A DNA stretch of 64,000 nt from Bacillota bacterium (GTDB lineage: Bacteria > Bacillota > Clostridia > Acetivibrionales > DTU013): the NCBI GenBank assembly GCA_023411575.1, contig JAEYOP010000016.1, positions 310,001-374,000 of the forward strand, written 5' to 3'. Made by a program: the position numbers and the translations under genes. The notes under the pieces were generated by a model. It was given only the letters and a program-made list of their open reading frames with translations. It did not search any database and had not been told where the DNA came from. This document shows positions 43,373 through 52,980 of this stretch, piece by piece (the stretch's first letter is position 1; each line of letters starts with the position of its first letter).

Positions 43373-43402
43373 AAAAAAGATGCTGCCCATCGGCAGCATC
43401 TT
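43373..43402 (-). terminator. Terminator of mbl
   Basis: AAGATGCTGCC-GATG-GGCAGCATCTT followed by TTTT on the minus strand, a strong intrinsic terminator between mbl and flgF. Confidence 0.92.
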
Positions 43403-43446
43403 AAAATATCAATGATCAAAAGCTATCAAAAATGTTTTTCCCTGTC

Positions 43447-44484
43447 TTAGCGCCTGTACTTACTTTCCGCTATGGCACTTTGTTCGATGGCTTCAATGTT
43501 GTTCAGCGCTTCGCCCGTGCCCAGCGCGACACAGGATATGGCATCGTCGGCAATAATGACGTTGATGCCCGTCTTCTCCTGCAAAAGCTTGTCCAGTCCA
43601 TAGACCAGACTGCCTCCGCCCGTCAGGACAATGCCCCTGTCGCTGATATCCGCCGCAAGCTCCGGAGGCGTTCTTTCCAGTACGGCGTGCACCGCTTCCA
43701 CGATGCTTGAGATAGGCTCTTCCAGCGCTTCCATCATCTCCGCCGATGTAACGGAAATGGTCTTGGGCAGACCGGAGATCAGATTCCGGCCCCGGACGTC
43801 CATCGCCACCTCCTGGACCCTTGGATAAACCGTGCCGATATTGATTTTCAGTTCCTCGGCCGTTCTTTCGCCGATCATGATGTTGTGCTTCTTGCGCATA
43901 TACCGGACGATGGCTTCGTCGAATTTGTCGCCCGCCACCTTGATGGAGGAGGAAACGACCGTACCCCCCAGGGAAATGACAGCGATGTCCGTCGTTCCGC
44001 CGCCTATGTCCACGACCATGCTTCCGCACGCTTTTGCGATGTCAATCCCTGCGCCGATCGCAGCGGCTATGGGCTCTTCGATCAGGTAGGTCTTCCTTGC
44101 TCCCGCCTGCATTGCGGCGTCGATTACGGCACGGCGCTCCACTTCGGTTACACCGCTGGGGACGCACACCATGATCCTCGGCTTGAAAAGCCGGAAGGCC
44201 CTGTTTCCGCAAATTTTATTGATAAAATATTTGAGCATTCTTTCCGTAATGTCGTAATCGGATATGACGCCTTCCCGGAGGGGCCGGATCGCTATGATGT
44301 TTCCCGGCGTCCTGCCAAGCATGCGGCGCGCTTCCTCTCCCACCGCAAGCAGCCTGTTCGTATTCTTATCGATGGCAACCACGGAAGGCTCCCGCAGTAC
44401 AATGCCTTTCCCCTTGATGTATACCAGTACGGAGGCCGTACCGAGGTCGATTCCGATATCCTGTCCCAAACCCAATAAAAACAC
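43447..44484 (-). CDS. mbl: MreB/Mbl rod-shape-determining actin homologue
   Basis: A 345-residue bacterial actin. ATP-binding motifs IGIDLGTASVLVY (phosphate 1), VVDIGGGTTDIAVISLGG (phosphate 2) and VLTGGGSLVYGLDKLL (adenosine). It organises lateral wall synthesis. It starts with GTG after AGGGGTG. Its place between spoIIID-linked genes and flgF/flgG fits Mbl rather than the MreB of the mreBCD operon. Confidence 0.95.
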   Translation of the reverse strand: MFLLGLGQDIGIDLGTASVLVYIKGKGIVLREPSVVAIDKNTNRLLAVGEEARRMLGRTPGNIIAIRPLREGVISDYDITERMLKYFINKICGNRAFRLFKPRIMVCVPSGVTEVERRAVIDAAMQAGARKTYLIEEPIAAAIGAGIDIAKACGSMVVDIGGGTTDIAVISLGGTVVSSSIKVAGDKFDEAIVRYMRKKHNIMIGERTAEELKINIGTVYPRVQEVAMDVRGRNLISGLPKTISVTSAEMMEALEEPISSIVEAVHAVLERTPPELAADISDRGIVLTGGGSLVYGLDKLLQEKTGINVIIADDAISCVALGTGEALNNIEAIEQSAIAESKYRR

Positions 44485-44608
44485 ACCCCTTTATTTCAAC
44501 CTATCCCTGCAATTCTGGTAAATAAGCAGTCATTTATCCGATTCTTGTAGAAATAACTGCAATGATCTAGATTAATATTACCATATAAAATGAATTATGC
44601 AATAGGTG

Positions 44609-47600
44609 TTATTCCGCGCTGTAATTCACCGCTGTCCTGGCGCTTTCATACGCGCCGGGGCTGGTTACGGAAATGTACACCGTGCCCGCGGTCGTGCCCA
44701 GTTGGGTGATCTTGAGCGTCAGCGCCGTAAACCCGTCCGCCACCGTCGCATTCCCCAGCAGGCTTCCCCCGGAAGCCGCATTGTATACCTTGACGATATC
44801 TCCTCCAGTCAACCCGACCACATAGATCGTATCGGATTTTCCGCTGTTGTTTGTAATCGTTATATCCGCGGCGTCCGGCGCATCGGAGGTGGGCTCCGCC
44901 GCGTAATATACCGCAAGCCTGCCGCTTTCCAGCTTGCCGTATCCGGTGACCGTCACATATACTGTTCCGGCTCCGGTTCCAAGCTGCGATATCTTGATGA
45001 TAGCCTCCGTATAGCCTTTCGCAACCGTGGCGGACCCCAGTACGGTCGCCCCCGTGGCGGACGAATATACCTTGATGACATCATTGGTGTCCAGGTAGCT
45101 TACCGTAACCTGGTCGGACATTCCCGCATTGTTGGTGACATACACGTTGTTGGAGGCGAGGGGATCCGACTGCTTTTCGGCATCATAGCCCGCCTTGACC
45201 CGGCCGCTTTCCTGTTCCCCGTATCCCGCCACCGAAACGTACACATATCCGGCGGCAGCGCCAAGCTGTGATATACTGACCGTGGCCTGGGTTTCGCCCG
45301 CTTTGACGGCAGCCGCTCCGAGAAGCTTCCCGCCGCTCGCCGCGTTATATACGTTGATGGTATCTCCTTCTTCAAGGAACATTACCGTAACCGTATCTGC
45401 AATCTTTGCGTTATTGACCACAACGATATTGCTGCTGTCCGGTGTATCCGTTACGGCTTCTTCCGCGTAGGAGACCGCTGTCCGCTTGCTTTCAAGCTTG
45501 TTGCGGCTGGTTACGGAAATGTATACCGTGCCGGAGGCTGTACCAAGCTGGGTAATGTCTATGGTCACCTCCGTATCGCCGTCGCCCACGGTTCCCGAAC
45601 CGAGCAGGGTGCCGGAGGAAGCCGCGCTATAGACCTTTACATAATCTCCGGACTCCAGGTAGACCATTTCAATGGTATCGGCCAGGCCGGCGTAATTCGT
45701 GATCAGAATATTGCCGGACAGCGGGGCGTCCGTGGTCTGTTCGGCGGCATAGGGGACCTCGGTCCTGCTGCTCTCGAGCTTGCCCTTGCTCTTGACGGAA
45801 ATATATACATTGCCGGCGGCTGTGCCCAACTGCGGTATAGTGACAGTCACATAAGTATTGCTGCCGCTTGCGGTGGCCGAACCCAGCAAAGTCCCGGAGG
45901 ATGCCTTGTTGTATACGTAAACCGTATCTCCGACGGAAAGGCCGTTGATTTCCACCGTATCCGCCGCGCCGGCATTGTTCTGGATGACGACGCTGCCCGA
46001 ATCCGACGCAGTGGATTTCGGTTCGGCGCTATAGGTTACTTCGACTCTGGCGCTTTCGGCATACCCCTTTTTCGCCAGCGTGATATAGACGCTGCCGCTC
46101 GAAGTGCCGAGCTGGTCGATGGTGACGGTTGCGGAGGAATCGTAGGTGGAAGCGGAGGCCGAGCCCAACAGATTTCCGCCTGTGGAGGCATCGTAAACCC
46201 GGATGGTTTCCCCGCCGGAAAGCCCGGTTACCGTGACCGTATCGGATATGCCCGCATTGTTCGTGATTTCCACGGCGGCTGCGGAAGGTGCGGTTGATTT
46301 CACTTCGGCTTTATAAGAAACCTTCGTTCTGGCGCTTTCCAATTTGGCGTCCGACGCAAGCGCAACATAGATGTTTCCGGCCGCAGCACCCAACTGGGTA
46401 ATGCTGATCGTTACGGAAGAATCATAGGTGCCGGCGGTCCCGGAACCGATCAGGCTGCCGGCTTTCGCCGCATCGTAGATGTTGACCGTCTCTTTCCCGG
46501 AAAGGCCTTCGACCCGGACCGTATCGGCAAGGCCGGCATTGTTGACTACCGTGATGTTGTCCTCCGAAGGCGCCGCCGTCTGCGCTTCCGCCGGATAAGC
46601 CGCCTCCGTTCTGTCGCTTTCCAGCTTGTTGGCGGAGGTAACGGAAATATAGACGCTTCCGGCTGCGCTGCCCAACTGGGTGATGGTGACCGTCACACTG
46701 GAAGCGTAGGTGTCCGCCTTGGCCGAGCCAAGCAGCGTGCCCGATTTCTGCGAATCATAGATGTTAACGGTGTCTCCGCCGGATATGCCGTCAACTTTGA
46801 CCGTATCGGAGGTTCCCACATTGTTTTTGATCGAGATCTCCTCTTCTCCCGGAGCGGCGGACTTGCTCTCCGCGGAATAAGTCACCGCCATGCGGCTGCT
46901 TTCCCGCTTCTTGCTCTCCGTAACGGAGAGGTAGACCGTACCGGAAGCTGAGCCCAACTGCTCTATTTTGACCGTCGCCGTCGTTCCGGAGGCAACGGTG
47001 GCCGAACCCAGCAGATTTCCGCCCGCTGAGGAATCATATACTTTGACCTGGTCGTTCGTGCTGAGGCCGGATACGACTATCGTATCCGAAGAGCCCGCAT
47101 TGTTGGTAATGACAATATTCTCCTCGTCCAGGGTCGAGGTTGCCGCTTCGGCATTGTAATCCACCTTGGTCCTGCTGCTTTCCAGCTTGTTTTTGGACGT
47201 TACCGTCACGTAAATGCTGCCGGCGTCGGTGCCCAACTGGGCAATGCTGATGCTCACCGAGGTTTCGTAAGTCCCGGCTGTCGCCGAGCCGAGCAGCGTC
47301 CCCGCCTTCTGGGTGTCATAAACATTCACGGTATCGCCTCCGGCAAGGCCGGACAGGATGATCTGATCCGCCGCGCCGACATTATTCGTCACAGAGACCT
47401 TTGAAGCGGAAAGTGCTGCGGACTGGCTCTCCGCGGTATACGAGACCGCCGTCCTGTCCCCTTCGAGCATATTGTCGCCAGTGATGGAAACATAGATGCT
47501 GCCGCCCGTCGTGCCCAACTGGGCTATGGTGATCGTCGCTGTCGTGCCCGAGGCCACCTTGGCCGAGCCCAGCAGGTTTCCGCCCTTCTGCGCATCGTAT

Positions 47601-50056
47601 ACCTTCACCGTGTCGTTTGTGTTTAGACCCGTTACCTGGACCGTATCAGGAGCGCCCGCATTGTTGGTGACAATGATATTGTCCGTGCTTGCTTCTCCCG
47701 ACTGCGGTTCTGCGAGGTAATCGGCCTTCGTTCTGCTGCTTTCCAGCTTGTTTTTGCTGGTGATTGAGACATATACGCTGCCGGCGGACGTACCAAGCTG
47801 CGATATCTTGACGGTGGCATACGTTCCATAAGCGGGAACCGTGGCAGAGCCAAGGAGTGTCCCTCCTTTGGCCGCGCTATATACCTTGACCGTATCGTTC
47901 TCTGTGAGTCCTGTTACCTCAACTGCATCGGAGCCCCCCGCATTATTGGTCACTGCTATGTTGTCACTGCTTATTGCAGTGGAGGAGGACTCCGCCGCGT
48001 AATCCGCCTGGACCCTGTTGCTTTCCAGCTTGCTCGCTCCGGTGATGGAGACATAAACACTTCCTGCGGCGGTACCCAACTGTGCTATGCTGACTGTGAC
48101 ATAGGAGCTGTTGTCGGCTACGGTGGCCGAGCCGAGCAGCTTCCCGCCGGTCGGGGCACTGTATACCTTTACGGTGTCGCCGCCGTTCAGATCGGTTACT
48201 TCAACCGTATCCGCCGTTCCGACCACATTATTCGTAACGTTTATGCTGCCCGCGCTGGTGCTGTCGGTTTTGGTTTCCGCCGGATACTCCGCCTTGATGC
48301 GGCTGCTTTCGTTTTTGTAAGCGCTGGTAACGGATACGTATACGCATCCCGCCGATATTCCCAGCTGCGTTACGGTAATCGTAACTTCTGTTTTGCCGGA
48401 GGAGGCGGCGGCAGATCCAAGCAGCGTGCCTCCGCTCTCGGAATCATATACCTTGACCATATCGCCGGCGGTGAGGTTGGAGACGGTTACCGTATCGGCC
48501 CTTCCTGTCGGATTGTTCACTACCGTTATGTTGTAGGCATCAATGGTATCGGAAACCGGCTCGGCCAGGTAACCCGCTCCAATACGGCCGCTTTCCGATT
48601 TTCCCTTGCTTGTTATCGTCACATACACCACTCCGGCCGCCTTGCCGAGCTGCGCCACCGTCACGGTCGCCTCGGAGGACGAAGCCGGAACGAAAGCCGA
48701 CCCAAGGAGCATTCCCCCGGAAGTGCTGTCGTATACCCGGACGACGTCCTGGGCGGTAAGGCCCATGACCTTGACGATATCGGCCTTGCCGGAATTGTTC
48801 GTAATAAGGATATTGTCCGTGCTGATCGAGCCCGATGAGGCTTCGGAGGAATAATCCACCTTGACCCTGCCGCTCTCATATTTTCCCTTGCCTTTTGCCG
48901 TAAGGAAGACGGAACCTGCGGAAGAGCCCAACTGAGCTACGTTTACCGTCACGTCGTTCCCGGAGGCCGAAACGGTCCCCGTCCCCAGTTGATTGCCGCC
49001 CGACAGGGCGTCATATACCTTGATGACATCGCCGCTGTTCAGATTGCCCACCCGGATCGTATCCGCCGAGCCGAAATTGTTCGTTATCGTGACATTTGCC
49101 GGGTTGATGGCCTCGCTTGCTCCTTCCGGGCCGTAAGCGACCTCCACCCGGCTGCTTTCGAGCAGTCCCTTGCTGATAACCGCCACGAAGGCGCTTCCCG
49201 TGGTCTTTCCCAACTGGCTGACGGTAATTTTGACTTCGGTATTCCCGTAGGAAACGGCGGCATACCCGAGCATGGTACCGCCTTTTGCGGCATTGTAAAC
49301 CCTTACGACATCGCCGGTGGACAAATTGTTCACCGAAATCGTATCCGATATGCCGGCATTATTGACAATGGTGACGGAGGCAGGGTCCGGCGCCACCGAT
49401 TTTTCCTCGGCTGGAAATTCGACCTGCACCCTGTCGCTTTCCAGTTCGCCCTTGTTTTTCACGGTAACATAGACGCTGCCACTGTCCGAACCGACCTGGG
49501 TAATGAGCACCGTCGCCTCTGTCTTGTTCGCTGGGGCCGTTACGGTCCCAAGAAGCTTTCCGCCGGAAAGAGCGCTGTAAACCTTGATGATTTCTCCGCC
49601 AAACAGGTTGATTACGTTTACGGTGTCGGCCTTTCCCGCATTGTTCGTAACGATGACATTATCGGGCGACAGCTTTCCCGACTGGATTTCCGCTTCATAG
49701 GAAACCTTTGTCCTGCTGCTTTCCGAGGAGCCTTTCGCGGTGTAGGATATGTAGACGGCGCCGGCTTTCGTGCCGAGCTGCGTGATTTTCACGACCGCTT
49801 CCGTTTTTGTGCCGGACACGGTGCCGGAGCCCAGCATCCGGCCGGCTGTTTCGGCGTTGTAGACCTTGATGGTCTCTCCGCCGTAAAGATTTGAAATTTC
49901 TATGGTATCGGCTATGCCTGCATTATTGGTGATTACAATATCCGCGGCGTTTGGCGCCGGAGTGGCGTCCGTGTCGGCATAGGCCGCGCCGATCTGGACG
50001 AGTAGAAAGATGCTTGCGGTTGCTGCGCAAAGAAATTTTTTTGCAATAGCTTTCAC
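44609..50056 (-). CDS. Giant secreted protein of ~19 tandem ~93-residue repeats
   Basis: A 1815-residue protein. I chose GTG 50056 because GGAGG lies 10 bases upstream, giving a signal peptide ending near IFLLVQIGAAYADT. After a short linker come 19 near-identical units. Each runs ITNNAGxxDTVxV, GLxxGDTVKVYxAxxGGxLL, GSATV, ITQLGTxAGxVYVSVTSxxK and LESxRTxVxYxAE, and ends in a variable AxSxxxSxxN spacer. The protein stops at the end of repeat 19 and shows no SLH, LPXTG or transmembrane anchor. The repeats look like small beta-sandwich domains of an adhesin or surface fibre. No catalytic motif is seen. A sigma-D-like promoter and a palindrome lie in its leader. Unit number may vary between strains. 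Confidence 0.88.
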   Translation of the reverse strand: MKAIAKKFLCAATASIFLLVQIGAAYADTDATPAPNAADIVITNNAGIADTIEISNLYGGETIKVYNAETAGRMLGSGTVSGTKTEAVVKITQLGTKAGAVYISYTAKGSSESSRTKVSYEAEIQSGKLSPDNVIVTNNAGKADTVNVINLFGGEIIKVYSALSGGKLLGTVTAPANKTEATVLITQVGSDSGSVYVTVKNKGELESDRVQVEFPAEEKSVAPDPASVTIVNNAGISDTISVNNLSTGDVVRVYNAAKGGTMLGYAAVSYGNTEVKITVSQLGKTTGSAFVAVISKGLLESSRVEVAYGPEGASEAINPANVTITNNFGSADTIRVGNLNSGDVIKVYDALSGGNQLGTGTVSASGNDVTVNVAQLGSSAGSVFLTAKGKGKYESGRVKVDYSSEASSGSISTDNILITNNSGKADIVKVMGLTAQDVVRVYDSTSGGMLLGSAFVPASSSEATVTVAQLGKAAGVVYVTITSKGKSESGRIGAGYLAEPVSDTIDAYNITVVNNPTGRADTVTVSNLTAGDMVKVYDSESGGTLLGSAAASSGKTEVTITVTQLGISAGCVYVSVTSAYKNESSRIKAEYPAETKTDSTSAGSINVTNNVVGTADTVEVTDLNGGDTVKVYSAPTGGKLLGSATVADNSSYVTVSIAQLGTAAGSVYVSITGASKLESNRVQADYAAESSSTAISSDNIAVTNNAGGSDAVEVTGLTENDTVKVYSAAKGGTLLGSATVPAYGTYATVKISQLGTSAGSVYVSITSKNKLESSRTKADYLAEPQSGEASTDNIIVTNNAGAPDTVQVTGLNTNDTVKVYDAQKGGNLLGSAKVASGTTATITIAQLGTTGGSIYVSITGDNMLEGDRTAVSYTAESQSAALSASKVSVTNNVGAADQIILSGLAGGDTVNVYDTQKAGTLLGSATAGTYETSVSISIAQLGTDAGSIYVTVTSKNKLESSRTKVDYNAEAATSTLDEENIVITNNAGSSDTIVVSGLSTNDQVKVYDSSAGGNLLGSATVASGTTATVKIEQLGSASGTVYLSVTESKKRESSRMAVTYSAESKSAAPGEEEISIKNNVGTSDTVKVDGISGGDTVNIYDSQKSGTLLGSAKADTYASSVTVTITQLGSAAGSVYISVTSANKLESDRTEAAYPAEAQTAAPSEDNITVVNNAGLADTVRVEGLSGKETVNIYDAAKAGSLIGSGTAGTYDSSVTISITQLGAAAGNIYVALASDAKLESARTKVSYKAEVKSTAPSAAAVEITNNAGISDTVTVTGLSGGETIRVYDASTGGNLLGSASASTYDSSATVTIDQLGTSSGSVYITLAKKGYAESARVEVTYSAEPKSTASDSGSVVIQNNAGAADTVEINGLSVGDTVYVYNKASSGTLLGSATASGSNTYVTVTIPQLGTAAGNVYISVKSKGKLESSRTEVPYAAEQTTDAPLSGNILITNYAGLADTIEMVYLESGDYVKVYSAASSGTLLGSGTVGDGDTEVTIDITQLGTASGTVYISVTSRNKLESKRTAVSYAEEAVTDTPDSSNIVVVNNAKIADTVTVMFLEEGDTINVYNAASGGKLLGAAAVKAGETQATVSISQLGAAAGYVYVSVAGYGEQESGRVKAGYDAEKQSDPLASNNVYVTNNAGMSDQVTVSYLDTNDVIKVYSSATGATVLGSATVAKGYTEAIIKISQLGTGAGTVYVTVTGYGKLESGRLAVYYAAEPTSDAPDAADITITNNSGKSDTIYVVGLTGGDIVKVYNAASGGSLLGNATVADGFTALTLKITQLGTTAGTVYISVTSPGAYESARTAVNYSAE

Positions 50057-50123
50057 GATACTGTACCTCCAGATATCAATAATCCATTTGCAAAAACGGT
50101 TTATTTGATAATTTTCTTCTTTA

Positions 50124-50180
50124 GGGATGACCCAGTAATACATTCTGGTTCTTGAGCGGTTATTATTATTCGGTCATCCC
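50124..50180. repeat. 57-nt palindromic element, copy 2
   Basis: Same length and core (GGTTCTTGAGCGGTTATTAT) as 34901-34957. The outer stem GGGATGACC/GGTCATCCC is identical in kind. In the inner stem TAATA/TATTA replaces TCATAA/TTATGA, a compensatory change. It lies at the very 5' end of the predicted leader of the giant repeat protein. Confidence 0.8.
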
Positions 50181-50186
50181 TTTAGT

Positions 50187-50213
50187 ATATCGGCTTTAAA
50201 TCGTCATCCTTGA
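50187..50213 (-). promoter_or_regulatory. Candidate sigma-D (flagellar) promoter
   Basis: On the minus strand TCAA (50210-50213), exactly 15 bases, then GCCGATAT (50187-50194), close to the sigma-D consensus TAAA-N15-GCCGATAA. It would start transcription near the 57-nt element, about 125 bases before the GTG. Confidence 0.55.
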
Positions 50214-50322
50214 GACTATCCTCAGAAGAACTTTAAGCCGGGATATTCTGCCGCACTTCTTACAAATTGTAACATAATTCGAGTTGTATTAAAAGCAAAC
50301 GGGGAATCCATTGGTTAACAAA

Positions 50323-50365
50323 AAGTAAAAAATAAAATGCCGGAAAGAAGTTCCTTCCGACATTT
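50323..50365 (-). terminator. Terminator of the lipoprotein gene
   Basis: AATGTCGGAAGGAA pairs with TTCTTTCCGGCATT on the minus strand, followed by TTATTTTTT. Confidence 0.85.
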
Positions 50366-50419
50366 CGCCCGATGATCCTATTTCAGCCTTCCGCTCCGCT
50401 TATGCATTGGATCGGCGGC

Positions 50420-51226
50420 TTACTGTGCACTCTGGCTTTCCTGGCCATCCTGGCCGCTCTGGCTGTTCTGCCCGCTCTGGTTGTTTTGTCCGTTCCGGCC
50501 CTGGGGCCCGCCTCCGCCCATGCCGCCCCAGCCCATTCCCGTACCCAGGGTTATTTTCGAAATGGTCTCCTTTTCCTTATCCGAATAATATACCTGCAGG
50601 GTATCGCCAACTTTTACATCGCTGACCTGAACGGTCTCGGAAGACACTCCATTGTCGCTCCGGACGGTCCTGGATATGGTTACTCCGTCCGTGATTTTCA
50701 GGACCTTCGTTTCTCCGGTATACTGAACTTCCAGTTGGGGCATCCGGCCATTGCCGCCATTTCCATTCCCGCCGTTCCCCTGGGCGGGCCTGCCGGACTG
50801 CCCGGCACCGCCGGAAGGCGCCTGTCCGGGAGTCTCCGCCTGTGCCTGTCCGTTCCCGTCGGTCCCCTGTCCGGACTGGCCGGGAGCAATCGCGCCCTGC
50901 GACGTTTGGCCGTCTTTTCCCGGCCTGCCGCCCTGGCCGCTGCGGCGCCCCTGGCCCATCTGGGACAGGTCGATCACTTTTACCGTAATTTCATCACCGG
51001 CTACGGCGGTAACCTCCCCCATCAGGTCCGCCCGCTCAAACTGGGGCATATTTCCGTCCGGCGCCTGTCCTCCCTGTCCGTCCTGCGGGCTCTGTCCGTC
51101 CTGCGGCGCCTGGCCGCTCTGTTCCTGTGCGGCCGCATCGCCTGTCGCCGTGCTTGAAGCCCCGCAGCCTGCCAGCGCCAGGATCAGCGTAAGTATGATT
51201 GCAGTCATTTTTATTTTTCGATTCAT
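50420..51226 (-). CDS. Gly/Gln-rich lipoprotein
   Basis: A 268-residue lipoprotein with lipobox LALAGC at residues 16-21. Two low-complexity Gly/Gln/Ser/Pro regions flank two small beta-rich parts: MGEVTAVAGDEITVKVIDL and the later VSDVKVGDTLQVYYSDKE. Each resembles a DUF5666-type oligonucleotide/oligosaccharide-binding-like strand pattern, but this is tentative. The ATG at 51226 follows GGAGGTAC. It is anchored outside the membrane. No enzymatic motif is seen. Confidence 0.82.
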   Translation of the reverse strand: MNRKIKMTAIILTLILALAGCGASSTATGDAAAQEQSGQAPQDGQSPQDGQGGQAPDGNMPQFERADLMGEVTAVAGDEITVKVIDLSQMGQGRRSGQGGRPGKDGQTSQGAIAPGQSGQGTDGNGQAQAETPGQAPSGGAGQSGRPAQGNGGNGNGGNGRMPQLEVQYTGETKVLKITDGVTISRTVRSDNGVSSETVQVSDVKVGDTLQVYYSDKEKETISKITLGTGMGWGGMGGGGPQGRNGQNNQSGQNSQSGQDGQESQSAQ

Positions 51227-51342
51227 ATGTACCTCCGTAAAATGGATTTCTCTTTTTCATTGTATAATGGTCCGATTTCATTTTAATGAACATTCTGTGA
51301 ATAAACCACGGCTGCAGAAATATTGCCACAATTTCGGGCATG

Positions 51343-51376
51343 AAAAAGGCCGGGGCAAATTCGCTTTGCCTCAGCC
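51343..51376 (-). terminator. Terminator of spoIIID
   Basis: GGCTGAGGCAAA, loop, TTTGCCCCGGCC, then TTTTT on the minus strand. Confidence 0.85.
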
Positions 51377-51413
51377 ATAAAAAATAAGGATTTCCGGTTG
51401 TTTCTTCCGGTAC

Positions 51414-51674
51414 TCAGCCTGCCTTTGCATTTCCCTGGTACTTGGCCTTTGTGGCCTCTCCGCCCCTGATGTGCCTCTCCGCCTTGTTCTCCTCCAGTAC
51501 AACCCTCACATGGTCGGCAAGCTCCGGTTTCACCCTGTTCAACCGTTCCGTTACATCCTTGTGCACCGTGCTTTTGCTGATGCCGAACTTTTTCGCGGCC
51601 GCTCTTACGGTCGTCTTCTTGTCAATGATATAGTTGGCAAGCTCTACTGCTCTCTCTTCGATATATCCCTTCAA
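51414..51674 (-). CDS. spoIIID: Sporulation transcriptional regulator SpoIIID
   Basis: An 86-residue DNA-binding protein with an HTH (VRAAAKKFGISKSTVHKDVT) preceded by the typical ERAVELANYIIDKKTTV. In sporulating Firmicutes it tunes the sigma-E mother-cell regulon. The start is TTG with a G-rich ribosome site. It is followed by its own terminator and lies upstream of mbl as in Bacillus, although two surface genes intervene. Confidence 0.95.
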   Translation of the reverse strand: MKGYIEERAVELANYIIDKKTTVRAAAKKFGISKSTVHKDVTERLNRVKPELADHVRVVLEENKAERHIRGGEATKAKYQGNAKAG

Positions 51675-52013
51675 CTACGTACCCCCCTCTTCAAGTCATA
51701 CTATGGAGAAATCTAACAGGTATCGGTGTCCTCAAATCTCATCCCGGGTGATCTATTTCCAGCAGCGCCGTCTTTGCAGGCAGAGGCCGCGCCGCTACCC
51801 TCGTTTATTCCGAATTTATGTTTTCGTTTCAAGCGGATCGTTAAGGCTTGCAATCTTGTATCACTACAGTATATATATGCCTTGCAGGGAATCGATATGA
51901 TTTAAAAATGCGCTGTGAAAAAAAAGATAAAAAAAACAGGAACGGCAGGGGGCGGATGGCCGAATCCGAATCCCGATGCCGTTCCTGTTTTATATCAAAT
52001 GTTTCAAGGAGAG
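51675..52013 (-). other. Intergenic region with spoIIQ terminator
   Basis: Contains a long stem, AAACAGGAACGGCA (51934-51947) with TGCCGTTCCTGTTT (51977-51990), followed on the minus strand by a T-rich run, which should terminate spoIIQ. The part next to spoIIID holds only its promoter region. No gene is seen. Confidence 0.75.
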
Positions 52014-52898
52014 CTAATCTGCGTTTGCGGAGCTTTTGGGCAGGTACGCTGCCGGATCCACACTGACATTGTTCTTCAACACTTCAAAGTGCAGATGCGC
52101 CGGCTCTGAGGATTCATCGGCGGCCGTATTTCCGATGCTGCCGATCACCTCGCCCTGTTTTACCCTCTGGTTCACGGATACGGTTTCATCCGATGCCAGA
52201 TTCCTGTAAAGCGTCTGGAGCCCATTGGTATGGTCCACCACTACGGTAATTCCATAGTAGGAATCGCTCCTGACATCACTGACGACTCCATCCGCCACAA
52301 CCTTTACCGGCGTGCCCCGGTCGGAGGCTATGTCCACTCCCGTATGCGCGCGCCATTCCTCCAGCGTCTTGGAATAGACCAGCTTGTCCTTTGCAAATCC
52401 GACTGAAATCTCTCCGATCACAGGCATCACAAAGCTTTGCTGTTTCGCCGGAGCGGAATTCTTGGGCGTCGTCTTGTCGGGGGTTGTCTTCGCAGGCGTA
52501 GTCGTCTCTGCGGGTGTGGTCGTCTTGCTCGTGTTGTCCTTTGGCTGCACCGCATTGTTGCCTTCGCTGCCCGTTACCACGGCAGGATCACCGATGCCGG
52601 TGGGTTTCTGCGCGGATGCCGAGGCCTGTGTGTCCTCGGGCTGCGCATTGAGCTCTCCGGCTGCGTTTGCAGCAATGTTCGTGGCCTCATTGGCAGCCAC
52701 GTTGCCTTCATCCTGTGACGTCAGATTCCTGGCTTCATAATCAGGCTGCCCGGAAGTAGCATTGCGTGTAGTTACAAATACGGCAGTACCGGCCACGACA
52801 GCTATGCACAATAACAGGACAATATAGAAACCTCTTTTATCCAGAAACTCCCTGACTCCTTTTTTTGTTCCTTTCTCATCTGGAAACAGTTTTTTCAT
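52014..52898 (-). CDS. spoIIQ: SpoIIQ-like forespore protein with intact M23 peptidase domain
   Basis: A 294-residue protein. A single transmembrane helix (YIVLLLCIAVVAGTAVFV) comes first, then a Thr/Pro/Lys-rich linker and a C-terminal M23 LytM domain. The zinc ligands appear intact: HTGVDI and HLHFEV. Bacillus SpoIIQ lacks a ligand, whereas clostridial SpoIIQ is usually intact, as here. It links with SpoIIIAH across the septum during engulfment. I chose ATG 52898 because GGAGGTG precedes it. The position next to spoIID supports the name. Confidence 0.88.
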   Translation of the reverse strand: MKKLFPDEKGTKKGVREFLDKRGFYIVLLLCIAVVAGTAVFVTTRNATSGQPDYEARNLTSQDEGNVAANEATNIAANAAGELNAQPEDTQASASAQKPTGIGDPAVVTGSEGNNAVQPKDNTSKTTTPAETTTPAKTTPDKTTPKNSAPAKQQSFVMPVIGEISVGFAKDKLVYSKTLEEWRAHTGVDIASDRGTPVKVVADGVVSDVRSDSYYGITVVVDHTNGLQTLYRNLASDETVSVNQRVKQGEVIGSIGNTAADESSEPAHLHFEVLKNNVSVDPAAYLPKSSANAD

Positions 52899-52980
52899 GT
52901 TCACAATTTCCACCTCCATATAGTATTGTTTCCGCATCTGGCAACAATATACATATGGCGCGGACAATGTGAAAAAATTT

